Positions 37,384 to 51,700 of a DNA stretch of 64,000 bases are shown here, piece by piece. The notes under the pieces are model-generated. The model did not search any database. It worked only from the letters and a program-made list of their open reading frames with translations, and was not told the DNA's origin. The stretch covers positions 3,821,001-3,885,000 of the forward strand of contig CM028912.1 of the NCBI GenBank assembly GCA_016801845.1, written 5' to 3'. The position numbers and the translations under genes were made by a program. The stretch's first letter is position 1. Each line of letters begins with the position of its first letter. The stretch is from Polydactylus sextarius (lineage: Eukaryota; Chordata; Actinopteri; Polynemidae).

Positions 37384-40300
37384 TTAGTGGTCACAGCCAA
37401 ATAGCTTCAGGGAAACTTTGTGCTGCTCAGGCAGGAGCTTGGAAGCAACAAGATCCATGACACTGACATAGTAGTAGAAGTGGTTTCCTATGATCAGTTT
37501 GACTCCAGTGGCATCACACATGGCAGCATCGATGTTCTTGAAGAGGGGCAGTGGACGTTTGTTATCTGGGACACGAGGGGTGGCCGCCAAATCCACATCA
37601 TAGATGTGTCCATCTGGAGGACAAGTCAGAAGGACTTTAGAGGTGAGTACTGTATCATTTTATTAATTTAGGAAAACTTAATGACTGTAAATATTTACCC
37701 AGAGGTTAGAGAAACTAAAGTATTGTACAATATTTCCCCTGATTATTGCACTTGGTAAGAAACTATCACCAAAGACTTTATGAATTCATCCAGGCTATAT
37801 GTCCCAAATGGTCCAGTAGGTTTCAAGACACTTTACACTTTTTCCTAGGTACAAATGGTGTAATCGATAATGTCATTAGAACATTTCATTTTTGGAGCCA
37901 TGTTTGTTTGGCTCCCACCTGGTTAACTCATGGTCAGTTCCTTGGTGATTTTAAAAGTCATTGACTGTAGTAAAGGCTATTTTTAATTTTTGAAATGAAA
38001 AGACATCGGCCTCATGTATTATTTCTAGGGTTGTCTGTGTATTTACCCTTGATGATGTGAGCATGACCCTTGCAGAAAAATGCAGCATCAATGGGACCCT
38101 CGATGCCCAGCTCCTCCGTCAGAGGCTTGGGGTAACCCTCCAGGAGGACGTGGACATCACCGCTTTTGTACAAATATACTTGGTCGTCCTTTTGAGGAAA
38201 AACATTAATAAACACTCCATGTTTTAGCCTTGTGGAAGGATCAGTATGAGATATATGTTGATTCAGTGGTTTACCTTGATAATGTAAAGGTGGTCATTGT
38301 AGGTGAAGACAGCATCCACCTCACTGTGCACCTCCTTGAAGGCGTGCTCAATGGTGTCAGCGGTCAGTGCGTCACTGCTTCCATCTTTACGGATGAAATG
38401 GTGGGCTGCAAAACAAGAGTCACTTGAGATCCTGCAAAAATGGAAATAGAATCAAGGACGGTACCACCAAATTACCTAATCACCAAATTATGATGACGAA
38501 CCATCTCTTTTTTCCTGATCTCACCTCTAAAGGCATACATGTCTCCAGCGTGGTCCGATGTAATGGCATCAAGGTGAACACGGCTGCAGCGTTCTCTCTC
38601 CAGGTGGTCGCTATCGCTGCCTACACAATAAACATGTGTGAAGTTCATATTAAAGAAATATTTTTCTATTTTGTCAACACTTGGATGGTTTCCAAACGTA
38701 AAGTGATACCAGTTCTTTGTTTGTTTTACTTACTGAAGTTGGAGCACCTCATGAAGTAGTCACGTGCCTCTTTGGGGTATCTTCCATGAACTTCACCGGT
38801 CTTGGGGTCAAACTTGGAGAAGAGGTGTCCGTGGAAGCAGTAGTAGTGCTCCATGAAGCGGAAGGCAGATGTGCAGTTTGGCATCGACTGGAACTCTTTC
38901 TCATCTACAGCCTTTGTTCTGACGTTGTAGTGGTAGATTTCGTCTCCTATGGTAAAAAGTGCATAAAAACTTATGTGAGACATTTTGAAGTCATTGTTTA
39001 AGTTGTTGACATTGGATGAACATCGTAGGGCTGTTCACAAACCCTTGAAGAAGATAACAGAGTCCTCGTCACACTCTGGCTTGGGGCACTCCACGGCAGC
39101 GTCAAGGTGGTCGGGGATCCCGGGGAAGACCTCAGAGATGTCCTTGGGGTAACCTTCTTCCAGCTTGTGTTGATAATAGCTGAAGACCTTGTTGTCCTGC
39201 ATGATTGAAAAAGTTTAAAACGACATGTTGTCATGAATAATGTTCCACTGTGGTTTTCTGTGTGGTTGGAATACCATACCAACATATCCTATGTTCCCGA
39301 CCTTCATCCTCACCTGACCTGAACATCCAACCTGCCCCTGCTCATCAGCTCCACTATATGTCCATACTTGCCCTATTAAGTTATTCTTTTAGGGAGGAAA
39401 TATGTCTAGAGAAATGTCAGAGAGAGTCAAGACTGGATCGTACCGAGAAGAAGAACATGTGGTCGTGGTCAGTGCTGTCCTCATAGTGCATGCGGAAAGC
39501 AGCATCTACGTGGCCCAAGTGGTGATGATCGTCCAACTCGGCGAAGGACCCGTTGGACAGCTCAGCCTTGCCATGGAAACCCTTGAACAAGTGGTCACCT
39601 GATAGAAAGTCATATTATCTTTAATTGAAACTTCATTCAGCACTTAGTGACCCAGAACGTCACCCTCTTATGAATCCAACCCATGATTCCTTCATATGTG
39701 GAAACTCACCCTTGAAAAAGTATGGGATCCCCTCTTCATTCACTGCAACAGCGTCCATCTCAAGACCTTGGCAATGGTCAAGGACGGCTGAGAAAAGAAA
39801 GTCATATCATTTATGATGAGTAATGCTCGGCCTAGATGTCAAATTAATGATGAGCATGAATATTTTACATGAACTCACCTGCGTGATGGTGTTCATCCCT
39901 GGATGAAAAGAACAAAAAAAGAAAATTATTCTAATTTCTGTTTCTGAAGCCTGAAAATTAAATCAACTTCCTTTCTTGCTTTTTTTCTGTTTGTGCAAAG
40001 ATAAATATTTAGAATTGCACTGCCATGATTTTACGAGTGCAGCAATATATAAATAAAATTTTACACTTTCCCTCTGAAATGTAACCTGATGCTGCATCTA
40101 TAGAGTCCTGTACCCTGTGGGTTTAAAACAGACAAGTATTGATGGAGCTGATTCAAATTACAGTCGACCATTTTACAAAGTCTGTTGTAATTTTTTAAAA
40201 TTCTTATTATTTTTATCCTTATTTCACTCTCTACAGAACAAGCAACACTTTCTAAAGAAAAGTCTTTAGATGAGTTTTCTATTTGCAGCAAAAAACATGT

Positions 40301-40609
40301 CTGTTTTTCCTCTTGGCAGAGTTGAGTTACTAATGTAAGATAATGCAATATTTTCTTTTCAAACACGCACTTTAGACTGCATTAGCAGGCAACAGTGACA
40401 TAACATTGTGTTCGCGCTGATGGATTTTACAATAAAACGAGATGTTTAAGTCACTCAACTGAAACAAATAATGAAAACAGCAGCTTCTTGGCAGAAGAGA
40501 AGCAATAATTACAGCTGTTGTCCCTTCAGGTTAAGTGTGAGACTACTTACTGAGCCCATGCCAGAGCCAGGGCCAGGCAGACACACAGGATGTGGGCCAG
40601 TGACTTCAT
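37384..40609 (-). CDS. hpx: Hemopexin / Wap65-like plasma protein, copy 2 (intact)
   Basis: Ten coding exons on the minus strand: 40551-40609, 39879-39898, 39710-39787, 39444-39598, 39043-39196, 38734-38946, 38525-38620, 38275-38405, 38047-38188, 37384-37613. Exon lengths sum to 1278 bases, a 425-residue protein, the usual size for fish Wap65. All introns are GT..AG and phases agree. It has a signal peptide (residues 1 to about 19), a His-rich start and repeated hemopexin blades with DAA motifs, ending in FGCDH. The exon 4/5 joint reads FFFSDNKVFSYY, in frame, unlike copy 1. The last exon differs from copy 1 (HFYYYVSVMDLVASK). Hemopexins are secreted plasma proteins that bind heme; in fish Wap65 forms respond to temperature, infection or metals. 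I cannot tell Wap65-1 from Wap65-2 without alignment. Confidence 0.93.
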
Positions 40610-40660
40610 GGTGAGACAGCTGAGCCGGGCAAGCGGTGCCTTTGGTGCTACTGCTGCAGT

Positions 40661-40668
40661 TATTTATA
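40661..40668 (-). promoter_or_regulatory. TATA box of hemopexin copy 2
   Basis: TATAAATA on the minus strand about 55 bases before the start codon, in a context identical to that of copy 1. The upstream match between the copies continues for about 100 bases, so both copies start with the same proximal promoter. Confidence 0.6.
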
Positions 40669-42301
40669 CTATGGCCCAGTGGGTGCTAAAAGGAGGAGCA
40701 GACAATGTGTAGACACTGGGGGTTAATCAAAGACACCCACGATGTTGATGTACCCTAGACCTGTGACCAGGAACCAGGAACGTGAGTTTTTGGGAATAAG
40801 TGCGTCAAAGAATGAGTAACACTACCGCCTCGTGAAAATCGAATTAATGGCTGCATCTGATGCATGACACTATGCCCTGGTAAACGTGTTATCCTGTCCA
40901 ACTCAGAGGTAACTAACCTAGTGAACCAACTAAAATAAACAAAAACTGCTGACTGCTGCACTTAATATTCCTCAACAGAAGTGTTATATAATGCTAATAT
41001 GGTGAACATTAACAGATAAATAGTGGGCTGCCCTCACACTGTGTAACACTGTGAAATTAATACTGCTGCATTTGGCACAGACTGCCTGTCTACGTGCTGC
41101 CAGAGTGAGCAAATGTATTTTCTATAAAAAGACACTAATTAAAACTTTTATTAGATACAAACATAAACTATGATTGAGTCTTAGAGTCCAAAACCTACAT
41201 GTAAACAGATTTTATCACGTAAGTATGAAGCTAAACAACCATATACTTCATTATAACTTCATACCAAAACTTCCTGTGAGGAAGCATCATGGCATTTGTG
41301 TAGCTGTTGAATATATTTGTCATAACTTTTAGATTATAAACACTATAATAAAAAATAGAACTAGAGTATTAGATGCTGATGTACCTAAAAAACAGTCTTC
41401 CCGTGTGAGAGGTTGTATTAGTAGAGCAAGTATCACTGCAGCTCTGCAGAGCTTTTTAGCTTTAACTCGATGTTTCTGGCAGCAGCAGCTGTTTTCAGCC
41501 GACAAGCTGTGATAAAGCCACTTCATAAAACCTGCCCAGCACCAAACAACACAGTAACACATCCTGCAGCTTCAAAAAAAAAGCCACAAAGATATTTTTG
41601 TTAGGTTTTAGTGAAACTGACTAAAAGAGACTAGACTAAAAGAGAGGGAAGATTGGTGCACATGAACAAGGTTATAACACAAATTTTAAACACAAGAAGA
41701 TGTTTATTTCTTCAAATAACACCAGTAAAACTTGATCTAATGTATCACAATATGTAGAATGGACAACAATAGAAAATAAAGAAACCCATGAGTCTGTCTA
41801 TGTGTTGTTATGTTTTTTTTTTATTTATTTCTCCTTCCTATCTATTTTTATTTTCTCTTCTAAATGATATTGCCTGTTAAAGCAAGTCAGTGACAAATAA
41901 AAAAACAATCAAACAACGTGGATAAGTCTTTCCCCATCAACAAAAAACTGTGACTTGTTGAAATAAAAAACTATTTTCAAAACTAAAAGGTCCAAACTAA
42001 GTTCTCCATCTCTTCATCCACTGATCTCTTTACCTTTTGTCCTCCCTCCCTCACCTCATGTTTGTTCCACACGTTTTATTGTTATTTCTTCTCATATTTT
42101 TATCTCTCGCTCCCTCCCTCTTGTTTAACTGTCAGTTTCTCTCTATTTGTGTGCATCTCTCTGTTTGTCTCTTTCTGTTCCTGCCTCCCATCACGTCCAC
42201 TTTCCATCTACCAGCTCCTCTGAGGAGTTGAAACGTGAAACTACATTGAGCTGAAAATTGACTTATTATTCACAGCGGCAGTTATCATTGCTTAGAGGCT
42301 G

Positions 42302-45300
42302 CGGGAGACAGAGCTACACAGAGTCAGCTCGCAGCTGTTGAGCAATTGTACTGTATAAAGAGGTCTGTACACAGGAGTAATCAGTGTGTTAACTGGGGCT
42401 AAACCTTGACTGAGGCTTACAATACCTCAGTCACGTTGTGCACGTATGAAATAGGTTGGCTTTGAAAGGGCTTTGTCCATAAACAGAAAATGACTCGACA
42501 GAGATTTTAGGTTGATTTGTTTTGTTTTTATATTTGTAAATTCACATTAGTTCACAAGTTGCCCTTTTTGACATCACTTGCTAAGATTTTACCATTTGAT
42601 TTTATGTGAGAACTAAATTAGATGTATGAGAATCAGAATATAAAAATTAAATTTGCAAGCCATCCTTTCTTGTTATATTATTTTCAATTAAATAAAACTG
42701 TGGCTGATCTGCTGCATAATGAGTAGATTTAGTTGTCTCTCTGCAGTCTTTTCGCTGGAAGAAATGCTAAAAATGGTCACTATTTTTCACTGTTCAAAAA
42801 GCAGAGTAGTGCAGCCTTTCAACTCACCTGTCAGAAGCGTCTCACAGGTGAGTTTCTACAACAAAAAAAAAAAAAAGAAAAGAAAAAGAAAAAACTCTGA
42901 GATGTCAACAGCAATTCAGGCGTCTGGAACCAGATGAATCCAACATTATAAAAGTAAAAAGTTAAAAAGAAAGAGATTAAATTCACCACAGTCCCGACTT
43001 TTAACCACTACCTAGCCCACTGGGTAATTGTACCTCTAATGCACATCATTATGTTCTTTCAAGAACACAAAGTGACCTTTTACTTGAATAGGTAGAACAG
43101 TTTTTTATCTCTTGAATTAACACATGCAAGAATTGTTATCAAACCCTTTGAGATGCTGTGGTGAAGAAGCAGTGGAGACTGAAGGCAAAACTCTTGATTT
43201 ACCTCCGTTTATCTTCCCACGGTCGTCTGTGTTCAGGTATGTAACTGCTGTCAGCTCGTCGAAAAAGTAAACTGCCTAAAATTAAAAACATTGTGTTCTG
43301 TCTTAGTTATGGTCCTATACAGGGCTGTTTCTAGACTTTAAGGGCAGCCTGGGCTTAACCAAGCTGTTTACTTTAACAGGCTCCGAGAGATAGAAAGTAC
43401 AATGGAATAAATAAGCTAAACAAGTTTTTGCTGAACCATGAACACAGGCCAAAGCATCAATTCACTTTTATCTGCAAACATCAGACACCAGTTTGATGTA
43501 ATATCATTCATAGTTCTCACCAATAGAGAATTTCAACCTGGTTCAACCAAAATATATAAACTGGGAGTCCTTGGAGGCCATCTGTGTTTGTGCTAACTTG
43601 GTTTAAAACCAATAGCTTGAAACATGATTGATCAATATCATATCATCAATATCATAAAAATTCATCCTCCATTTCTGAATCTTGGTGACATCAGGATAAT
43701 CTCAGCTCTGTGGGGCTTTCGAGACTGACTCATGATATTTTGTGTATTTTTTGAGACGCCCAGCATGACTGTTGCTACTTGCATCTTTTCTTTGACTTTG
43801 CATGTATGTGCGTGGTATTTCCAGCAGATTTACTTTATTTGTATCAGAAAACAAAACCAGAGATTATTCACCATCAACTCATAGATGTTAGGGTTGATTA
43901 TAAGTGAGGAAAGGAAATGAATTAAGTCAAAGGAAAAAGCTGCAACTTAGTTTTGATATAAGCAAACACAACAAGTGTAGATTGTGCATGTTCTTTTAAA
44001 ACCACTAAAGTAAGTCTACTAATATAAAACTTAATACTGGGTTCACTGGGTTTATTTACTTCAACGTTCAGTGAACTCGTCAGAAAAACATCTCTTAAAT
44101 GTGACATGGTTTGGAAATGTAAACTTGGTATTTGACATTGAAACCTGGATTTTTTTTAAGTTCAAATAAACAAAACTTGCACTAAAATTAGATTTGATGT
44201 TGTAAACTGCAGCAGCAACTGACAAAACTATTACTCACATCCAGAGATCTTTTAAATCTTATTGAAGATTTTTTTTATTTGTGATGAAACATCTACAGAT
44301 CATTGGGAGCAAGATTAAAAAATGACTTACTAATTATAGCAATAAACCTTTGAAAAAGAGTTTAGACCCAGCAGACTTCTCCTCCTTAATGTCAGTCTCT
44401 CACAAACACACACACAGTAACACACACAGGGTAATGAGATCATAGCTGTAATTTATGGGAGATCATTATCGACAGAGCAGTTCAGGCAGAGAGAATCAAT
44501 CCTGCTCGCAGGCTCCCGGGGACAGATTTGGAACAAGTTTTCAGAGCGAGCACTAACAGCATCCTGAGCAGGTATCTGATATCTGACAGTCATGAAACAC
44601 AGCACCTACAATATCTACATGTTGAACTTAAAAAGTAAAAAGTGCATCAGGTTTAGAAGATTGTAATCACTTAGTTTGTAGTTTTGTTGATTAAAAGTTG
44701 AATCGTTTCTTGTGATGCCGCCACTTCACTCCCACCAGTTCACTACATGTTACAAAAGCTTGTTGCTATAATGCTAATGCTTGAAAGAGGTCAAGACCAA
44801 ACTTCAACACAAAGTCATTGCCAACTCAACAGGCCTGTGGTGATTTGCTGCAGTTGCTAGGTTATGGTTGGGTATGTGCTTTTTGTGGAGGAGGAATTGT
44901 CATTGTCCTGCAACTCTTGTCTTATCATCAACTGATGATAAACTGTCCGTCGTGACTCTGTTGTGCTGCTCGGTCTTGGTGGAAGATAAATTTGATGTGT
45001 GACGATGTATGTGCATCTTATTCCCAAATTTGCTTATGCTCTTTTGTGTAGTAGTATAGTGTTGCATTGTATGATTACTATATCTTTTAATTGTTTGCCT
45101 AGTTTTTCTCTCAAACAAGAGGTTTTAGACCTTAGACCTAGAAAGTGGCAGACAGTTTGTCCATCTTGTAATATTTAGTTAATTTTGTCTCTTTCACTCT
45201 CTATCACATTTGTGTCAACTTTAGGCTTTTTTATACAATTAATGTCAATTCTAGATCATATTTTTCTCCTGTTATTTACTGTTTCAGCCATGTCACCATG

Positions 45301-48300
45301 CACCTCTATTAAGCTCTTTGGGTAAATTTAGTTGCGTGTAAAGTGCTGTTTAAATAAAGATTAGGTACATTGAGTATCTGATAAGACAGTTGTGTCACAA
45401 AAAGTAAATAAACTATTTTGCCCTTTGCACTGTCAAACCATGGTGTTACATAAGCTTTTGCAGACCAGAGAAAAGCATGAGAATTGGAGAATTTTAGAAA
45501 TGATTAAAAAAAAAGTACACAAAGCTTTTAACAAATAAAAAATGTTGGTTTATTGGTGGCCTGAGTTCCTGCTTTGTGAGCTCATCTGGTGAATTTGTGG
45601 TATTTCTGCAACTCATTGTCCTTCATTTCTGTTGACATTCATGAATAAACACCAGAGATGAATCACAAGGTTTGTCATTGCCCACGAGTCCACAGCAAAG
45701 ATGTAGATGATTTTTCAAGACGTCTGCATTTAGTGATCTGTTTAAAGGAACTGAATAATAAAAAAAATTGAAAAAATAAAAAACACAGTAACAGACACTT
45801 TATGGACTAACACACTTTAATTATAGATCACAGTCGTTAAATAAAGTTCAGATTATATTGCAGATGCATCAACAGAGCCAAAAACAATAAGAGCATCAAT
45901 CAGTCAAAGAACAAGCAGCTACATGTTGATGCATGTTGAGCTAACAGAGAAGGTTAAAAAAAAAAAAAAGCACAGTCATGTCTGTAAAATGAGCAAATTA
46001 ATGCAGACTGGCTGGTGAACGTGTTTTCATCTGTTAATACGTTACCACCTGGAGAACCGGCGTCTGTAGAGAGCTCTTAAAACCTGACTTTTTCACGTAT
46101 GTTTCAAGATTTTACCGCTCAGTCTGTATTCATCACACCCAGGAACATTATTGAGTCAGTGATGAAAAAAAAAATCTACCAGGTTTCCCTCATGTGTAAG
46201 GAAACGCTGACACAGAGTGGAGTAATTCACCTCAGAGGTCAGAGTTTTCCTTTTTTGTGAATACCTGGTCACTGTGTTTCTGTACGGTTGAAAACATGAA
46301 AACAGCCACAAGTGTGCAACATAATTACTAGGGAGGATAAAGACTTTGCTGTTGCAGATGGGGTGAGGTCAGGAACGGTCAGGCTGAACAAACCCTGCAG
46401 AATTTCACCTTGAGTCTCCTTTTCATGTGCAAGTGAATGAGTGAATTAAATGTGATTTAACCATCATTTTTATTTCTTTTAAAGAAAAATTCAACTAACC
46501 CGAGGTTGTGTGTCCCGGCTGATTCTCGCTCTGAGAAGCTGTGTTTGGGTCTGAAGTTCATTAAGGGCAGAAACTGCTCCAGTCTCAGCTCCCCGTGTTT
46601 GTGTCTGTCCTTGTGCTGGTATTTCTTTGCTCTCGTTTATGTTTTCAGCCTCGTAGCAGCAGAGCAGTGAATCTTTTTGTGCCTCTTTAGCAACCTGAAC
46701 ACGTCTCATGTCACCATCACCTCATGTTCAAAGGTGGCCCTGTTGGCCTGAGCCCTGAATAGGATTTGAACTCTAATATAGAAACAGAGACAGTAATTAT
46801 ATTTCTATAGCCGGAAATGAATGAATTTTCGAATTATCATATCAAAATAAGGTTTAAAGAAGAGTTTTTCCAGCTGCTGCACATTCATGTGTGTTTAAAT
46901 TTCCTTATGTTTCTGATAAATTTCAGGACTTCTTCCATTTTGACTTCAAATCTGAGCTGAAAACAATCGAACATCTGGTCATACTCAACAAGTGTTTCTG
47001 ACCAGTGTTGATTAATTTGTTGCTTCATGACTTTTTGTGTCATTACCACAAACATCCAGCAGATGTCTCTCCTGCAAATAGAGGAGGGGGACGGTTATGT
47101 GATTGACCTGTGCTTGGGACATATATCATTGATTTAAAAAGAAAAAAAAAAGAAAAAGAAATAAGTTTTTTACACAGTGTTTATTTTGACCTTTAACAGC
47201 ACTTATACAGAGAAATAGAAAGAAGAAACACAGAGGAGGCTTTAGTTTTGTTTAATTGGTATTTTTAAATTCTTCTTTGATTTATATCTTTGCACATAAA
47301 TTAGCTGAATTTAGCACAAATTCAATATGTCATCATGCAAATATATGTGTTGTATAATGATGAAAAGCTTCAGTGGTAAATATAAAGTCATTATTCAAGA
47401 GATGTTGGTATTTATTGGTCTGTTTGTTAGAATGTAGAGAATTAGCTCACAGGGTGAAAAGGTCATTTCTCGTTGAACTGTGAGGTCTCCTGTGATCGTG
47501 GGATAGTTTGAGGTTAAAGAAGAGTTAATGTTGTTTGGAAACATTGTGTCACTGCACAAGTTAAACAACCATCGGGGATGTTTTATAATTCAGTAAAGAC
47601 TGAGGGAATATTAGTTTACATTTAACAAAAACTACATTTTCTCTTCTTTGGTCACCAGGTGTCAGTAATTTAATATCCTGGGACCTTAAAATACAAATAA
47701 ATACTGATGCTTATGCTTGCACATTTACTGTTAATCCTGTAAGGGGTTAAGGTGCATTATGCTTTTAAAGTCAGCAGGGGTGTCTTAGTATTACTTTCTA
47801 CAATAAAGTATAAAGTCCACATTTTCAAAAAGAGATAAAAATGTGAAATTATTATCATAAAATTAACAAAAAAAAAAAAAAAATAGTCAAGCAGTTACAG
47901 TTACAACTTAATTTTGATTTAGAGACAGAATTAACTTCCTAAGAAAATATTTCAGTTGCTGTTTCATAATTTGAACATGTTCTAGTCAATGTATAAAATA
48001 TAGTGACTGAATTAAAAGAAAGTTACAATTTTATGATTCTAAAATAGAGAAAGTTAAATGAATTGATTTGTGATTTATGAAATGAAGACTTAACCCACTA
48101 AACCTGAATTTTTAGACATTTAGTGACTAAAACTGGCTCTGAAAGTCAAAGTCGACTTTGATTTATTTTTTTTTTTTTTATTTTGTCCTTGTCTTTATGT
48201 TAAGAACATGAGTGTATTAAAACAAAACAAAACAAAACAACACAACACAACTAGTCCACCATATTTCTAGTGTTTTAGTAAAAAAAAAAATCATGTTGTC

Positions 48301-48386
48301 CAGTCTAACATATCAGTGTGAAACAGCCCGGTAGAGGATGTCCTTGTCTTTCTGAGACAATCCTCCAGTTTTTTCCCCTCTCAAGG

Positions 48387-48463
<77 letters not shown>

Positions 48464-48540
48464 AACATACAGCAGGGACGGGATGAGAGCAAAAACAGGG
48501 TTGTCTGTTGTCTGTGGCTGCAGAACATTTACACCAGCGA
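42302..48540. other. Intergenic region, no gene recognised
   Basis: AT-rich sequence without a convincing exon. A stretch at about 45310-45362 (TAAAGTGCTGTTTAAATAAAG) resembles the 3' tails of some fish LINE or SINE families, but no element body is seen. Several poly(A) and poly(T) runs are present. The open frame at 46491-46709 (minus) has no recognisable motif. Confidence 0.4.
48389..48458. repeat. (AC)n microsatellite
   Basis: An uninterrupted AC run of about 35 units, the longest CA-type tract in the window. Confidence 0.97.
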
Positions 48541-48544
48541 CTCA

Positions 48545-48720
48545 CTGATAAGTTGACGTTTATTGTGATGGTATACTACAGAGGATTGTGGGAGAAGATA
48601 CACGTGATTAAAATCCGGTGAAGTGCAGCTCGTGGTTTGTGTCGCTGAGCAGGAGAGAGAAGAAAAGAGTCGAGGAGACGGAGATGAGCGTTTCTCTCAG
48701 GTAAGATCGTGTTTGCAGAA
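48545..48720 (+). promoter_or_regulatory. Candidate 5' non-coding exon or promoter patch ending in a consensus splice donor
   Basis: This stretch is richer in CpG and purines than its surroundings and ends in CTCTCAG followed by GTAAGA (donor at 48701). It lies about 4.6 kb upstream of a strong splice acceptor at 53329. It could be the first non-coding exon of the ankrd50-like gene, but only transcript data could show that. Confidence 0.25.
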
Positions 48721-48759
48721 GGAAACGCTGAGTGTCGGTGTTTGGTGGGAAAATGAAAC

Positions 48760-51700
48760 ATATCTGACTTTCACGGAAACAAAGTGTCAAAGTATTTGGC
48801 ACGCGCTCTCTTTGTGTGTATGTGTGTGTGTGGTTTTATCGTTACAATGGCGTCAACCACCGCGATTGATAAGTGAGTTCAGTCACTTAAAAACGCACAA
48901 CACGTAGATTAATATTCATTCATTCATTACGCCCGAGGAGAAATATCGTCACATTGTTGTTGTGTATTTGAGCTGACAGCCTGCGGCGGATCACCTGTAG
49001 CCTGGTGAAACACGACACAGCTGATTGGCTGCATTGTTAAAGTACAACATTATTATATGGAGGCGATACTGAAAAATCACGTGGAGGTAAAATAAAACGA
49101 TGAGACATATTGTTTTATAAAGAGAAGATGGTTAAAAATCAATTAAAAGAGTCTAATAAATAGGTTCAGACCCAATTGAAGTTACGTTTAAAATCATTTC
49201 CTTTTATTATGAAAGCAACAATGCATATAATGTGAATATAAAGCTGTGTCTCAAGTGAAGACTGAGTCTTTCACAGGAAACCGTCCTTCAAAGTTCTTTA
49301 TCAAGTCCAGACCCACAGTTAAACCAATGATCCTTAAATTAGACTAAGAATGTCCCATTTATGTCCCTGGAGTATTCACATCACATAGTGTCATAGTGTC
49401 ATGTCAACTAGCAACAACAACGCCTAACAATGGTCATTACCATAATTTACAACATGATTGAAAATACATGGGCACGTTGTACATATTATACATCTAATTT
49501 CGTCCCATTTAAGGGGCTGCACCCTTCGAAAGCTGCATTTCTCTGATAAAGTTGTCACATTTCGAAGCTCCTTCAAATTTTACCAAAAAATCCAGCCTTA
49601 TTTTCCCAGCCTGCCAAGTCTACTACATCTGGATCCTATACAGCCTCAACCTTTCCCAAGATTCATTGTACACTGGTGACTTTTAAGATGTGGATGTGTC
49701 AGAGTAATAGAAGTGTAGCATGAGTAGAGTGTGATGTAAATATACCAGGGATGTAAACAGGAAATGCTTTATGAACTAAACTGTCTTGTTTAAGGACAGT
49801 TGGTTTGAATGTGGATCCAGTCTCCATGATATTTGTAGTTCTGGGTCTTCATAGTCCAGGTCCTCTAGTTGAGACAGAGCTAATGTACAGCCTACAAGCA
49901 ATCTTGGCAACTGCCATCCACATCACAAACATATCCTGCACGCAGTGAATCTTAGGATAGGATCCAATCGTTGTGTTTGCAGCCCGGAAATACAAGGCAC
50001 TGACTGCATTTGAAGAAGCCTTCGAAAAGACACAGCTTGGTTATCTATGATTCCTACAGTCAACAAATCAACAAATCCAGCCTTTGAAAGATGCGGCTCC
50101 GCATTTGGGACACAGCTTATGTCTTCCTACTATGCTAAGCTAAACCAAGCTAATGGCTTCTGTGGGTCTAAACATCCGTCCTCTCATCTATTCACAAGTC
50201 AATGTTTACAGTCAGGAAAGACTGAAAATTGGCGACGCCAAAGTTTACTATCGCTAAAGTTTCACATTCTCCAAAAGGTCAGACTGTTTCTTTCAGCAGC
50301 ACATGAGCAGAAATTAAAGACTTATAGAAGGAGTTAGGTGGTAAAACCATTTCTTAAATGAATGCTAAAAAAAACAAAAAAAAATCCATCTAACCAACAT
50401 TACCATGCAGTGTCTCCACTGGTTGCCTAGCAACTTCATTTAGTGCATTTACAGTCAGATTACAGTCACATTTCTCCTATAAGCAGAACATTTTTTTTAA
50501 ATGTCAGGAGAAACATGGTTTCCTATAAACTGGACGGAGAATTAGAGCAACTTCATGTCTCCATGAAGACGTGTGGATGTGGAGTGTGTCTATTTCCTGC
50601 ACATGTGTAAGTGTATGTGCACTGTTTCTTACTAGAGTTTTTACTGTGTGTAGCCTGTTTCTGAAAAAAAAATGTGAGTCAGACGCTGAAAGTATTGCTG
50701 TAACAACAGGATGGTAGAGTGAGAGCAGAGATCATTACATGCAGCAACATGTCAGTGCAGTCAAAATTAGTTTAGTCTAAAATGGGATGAACAAGAAGTT
50801 TAAATAAATTGTTATCCATCACTGAGCATTTGATTGTTTATTAACCTCAGACATACATGTTGCTGCAAGAGTCCTATATCACTACTGCAGTTAAAATAAC
50901 TACTTTAAAATGACTTGTGTTTCCAAGTCAGAGTTTGGAGCAAGAGGAGAAATCAGACACTTACTTTTTGAGCAGCACAGTGTCGGTATGTGGATAAAAA
51001 TGTGTCGTCCTATTTCCTGCTTGACCAAATTTTTCTAATAACACACACCCTGTCACTATCAGTGTGACTATCACTTACAAAGAATTCACATGCCTGGGTG
51101 TTGTTTTACTTGGGAGTATTTATAATATAAATTGATTTGCATATACAGCATATATGCAACAACAAAGACACGGCTGCAGGATTCAGGTTTGCTGCACCAG
51201 TGTCTCTACAGGCTCCATGCCAGGTTCAGAGGGCTTTGCAAATACCACAAGTAATGACAAGAATGTAGACGACTTCAGTAGCTCGGTGCCACTTCTCCTC
51301 ATTACTGTCATCAGTGACTCGCTAAAACACATCTCTTCATTTTACAGTTCATTCAGTTCAGTGTTTGGCATTTGGAAGTGTAAATGTATGACATGTATCC
51401 TCCTCCTGTAGGAGGATATTTCATGCAAATACTGTGGTGGTTAAATGCTGCATTAGCTTATAAGGAGCTCAGTTGGCTGTCGATACTTATTGTCTGTTTC
51501 TGGCTCTGAATTGCAGTGTTACTGAGCTGGGATGTCGAATTTGATTTGCACAGCAGTGATTTTTTTTTTTCTCTCTTGCTTAGTTCAAAGTATTAAATAA
51601 CAGATATAATCTGTCAGATTCAGTTTAGTGCAGCTGATCTTTGGTTAGTCAGAGACTTTAAATGTGGAGTGGTGTCTCTCGCTTCATCGCAGAAACTTCT

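Larger units (their letters stand above)
35103..42301. repeat. Segmental duplication unit 2 (contains hemopexin copy 2)
   Basis: Direct-orientation copy of unit 1 (24316-34730). Between about 37970 and 39200 the two units differ at only around ten positions by my reading. Differences include the hAT-type insertion at 35328-36116, missing sequence near 40900 relative to 29155-29565, and unit-2-specific sequence at about 41117-41400 and 41466-42123. Confidence 0.85.

Noticed and set aside
45300..45362. LINE/SINE 3' tail-like sequence
   Set aside because: Only a short AAAGTGCTGTTTAAATAAAG-type tail resembles such elements; no body or target duplication seen, so not listed as a mobile element.
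46491..46709. 72-codon minus-strand open frame with Gln/Thr-rich sequence
   Set aside because: No domain, no convincing splice sites joining it to other exons; probably chance.
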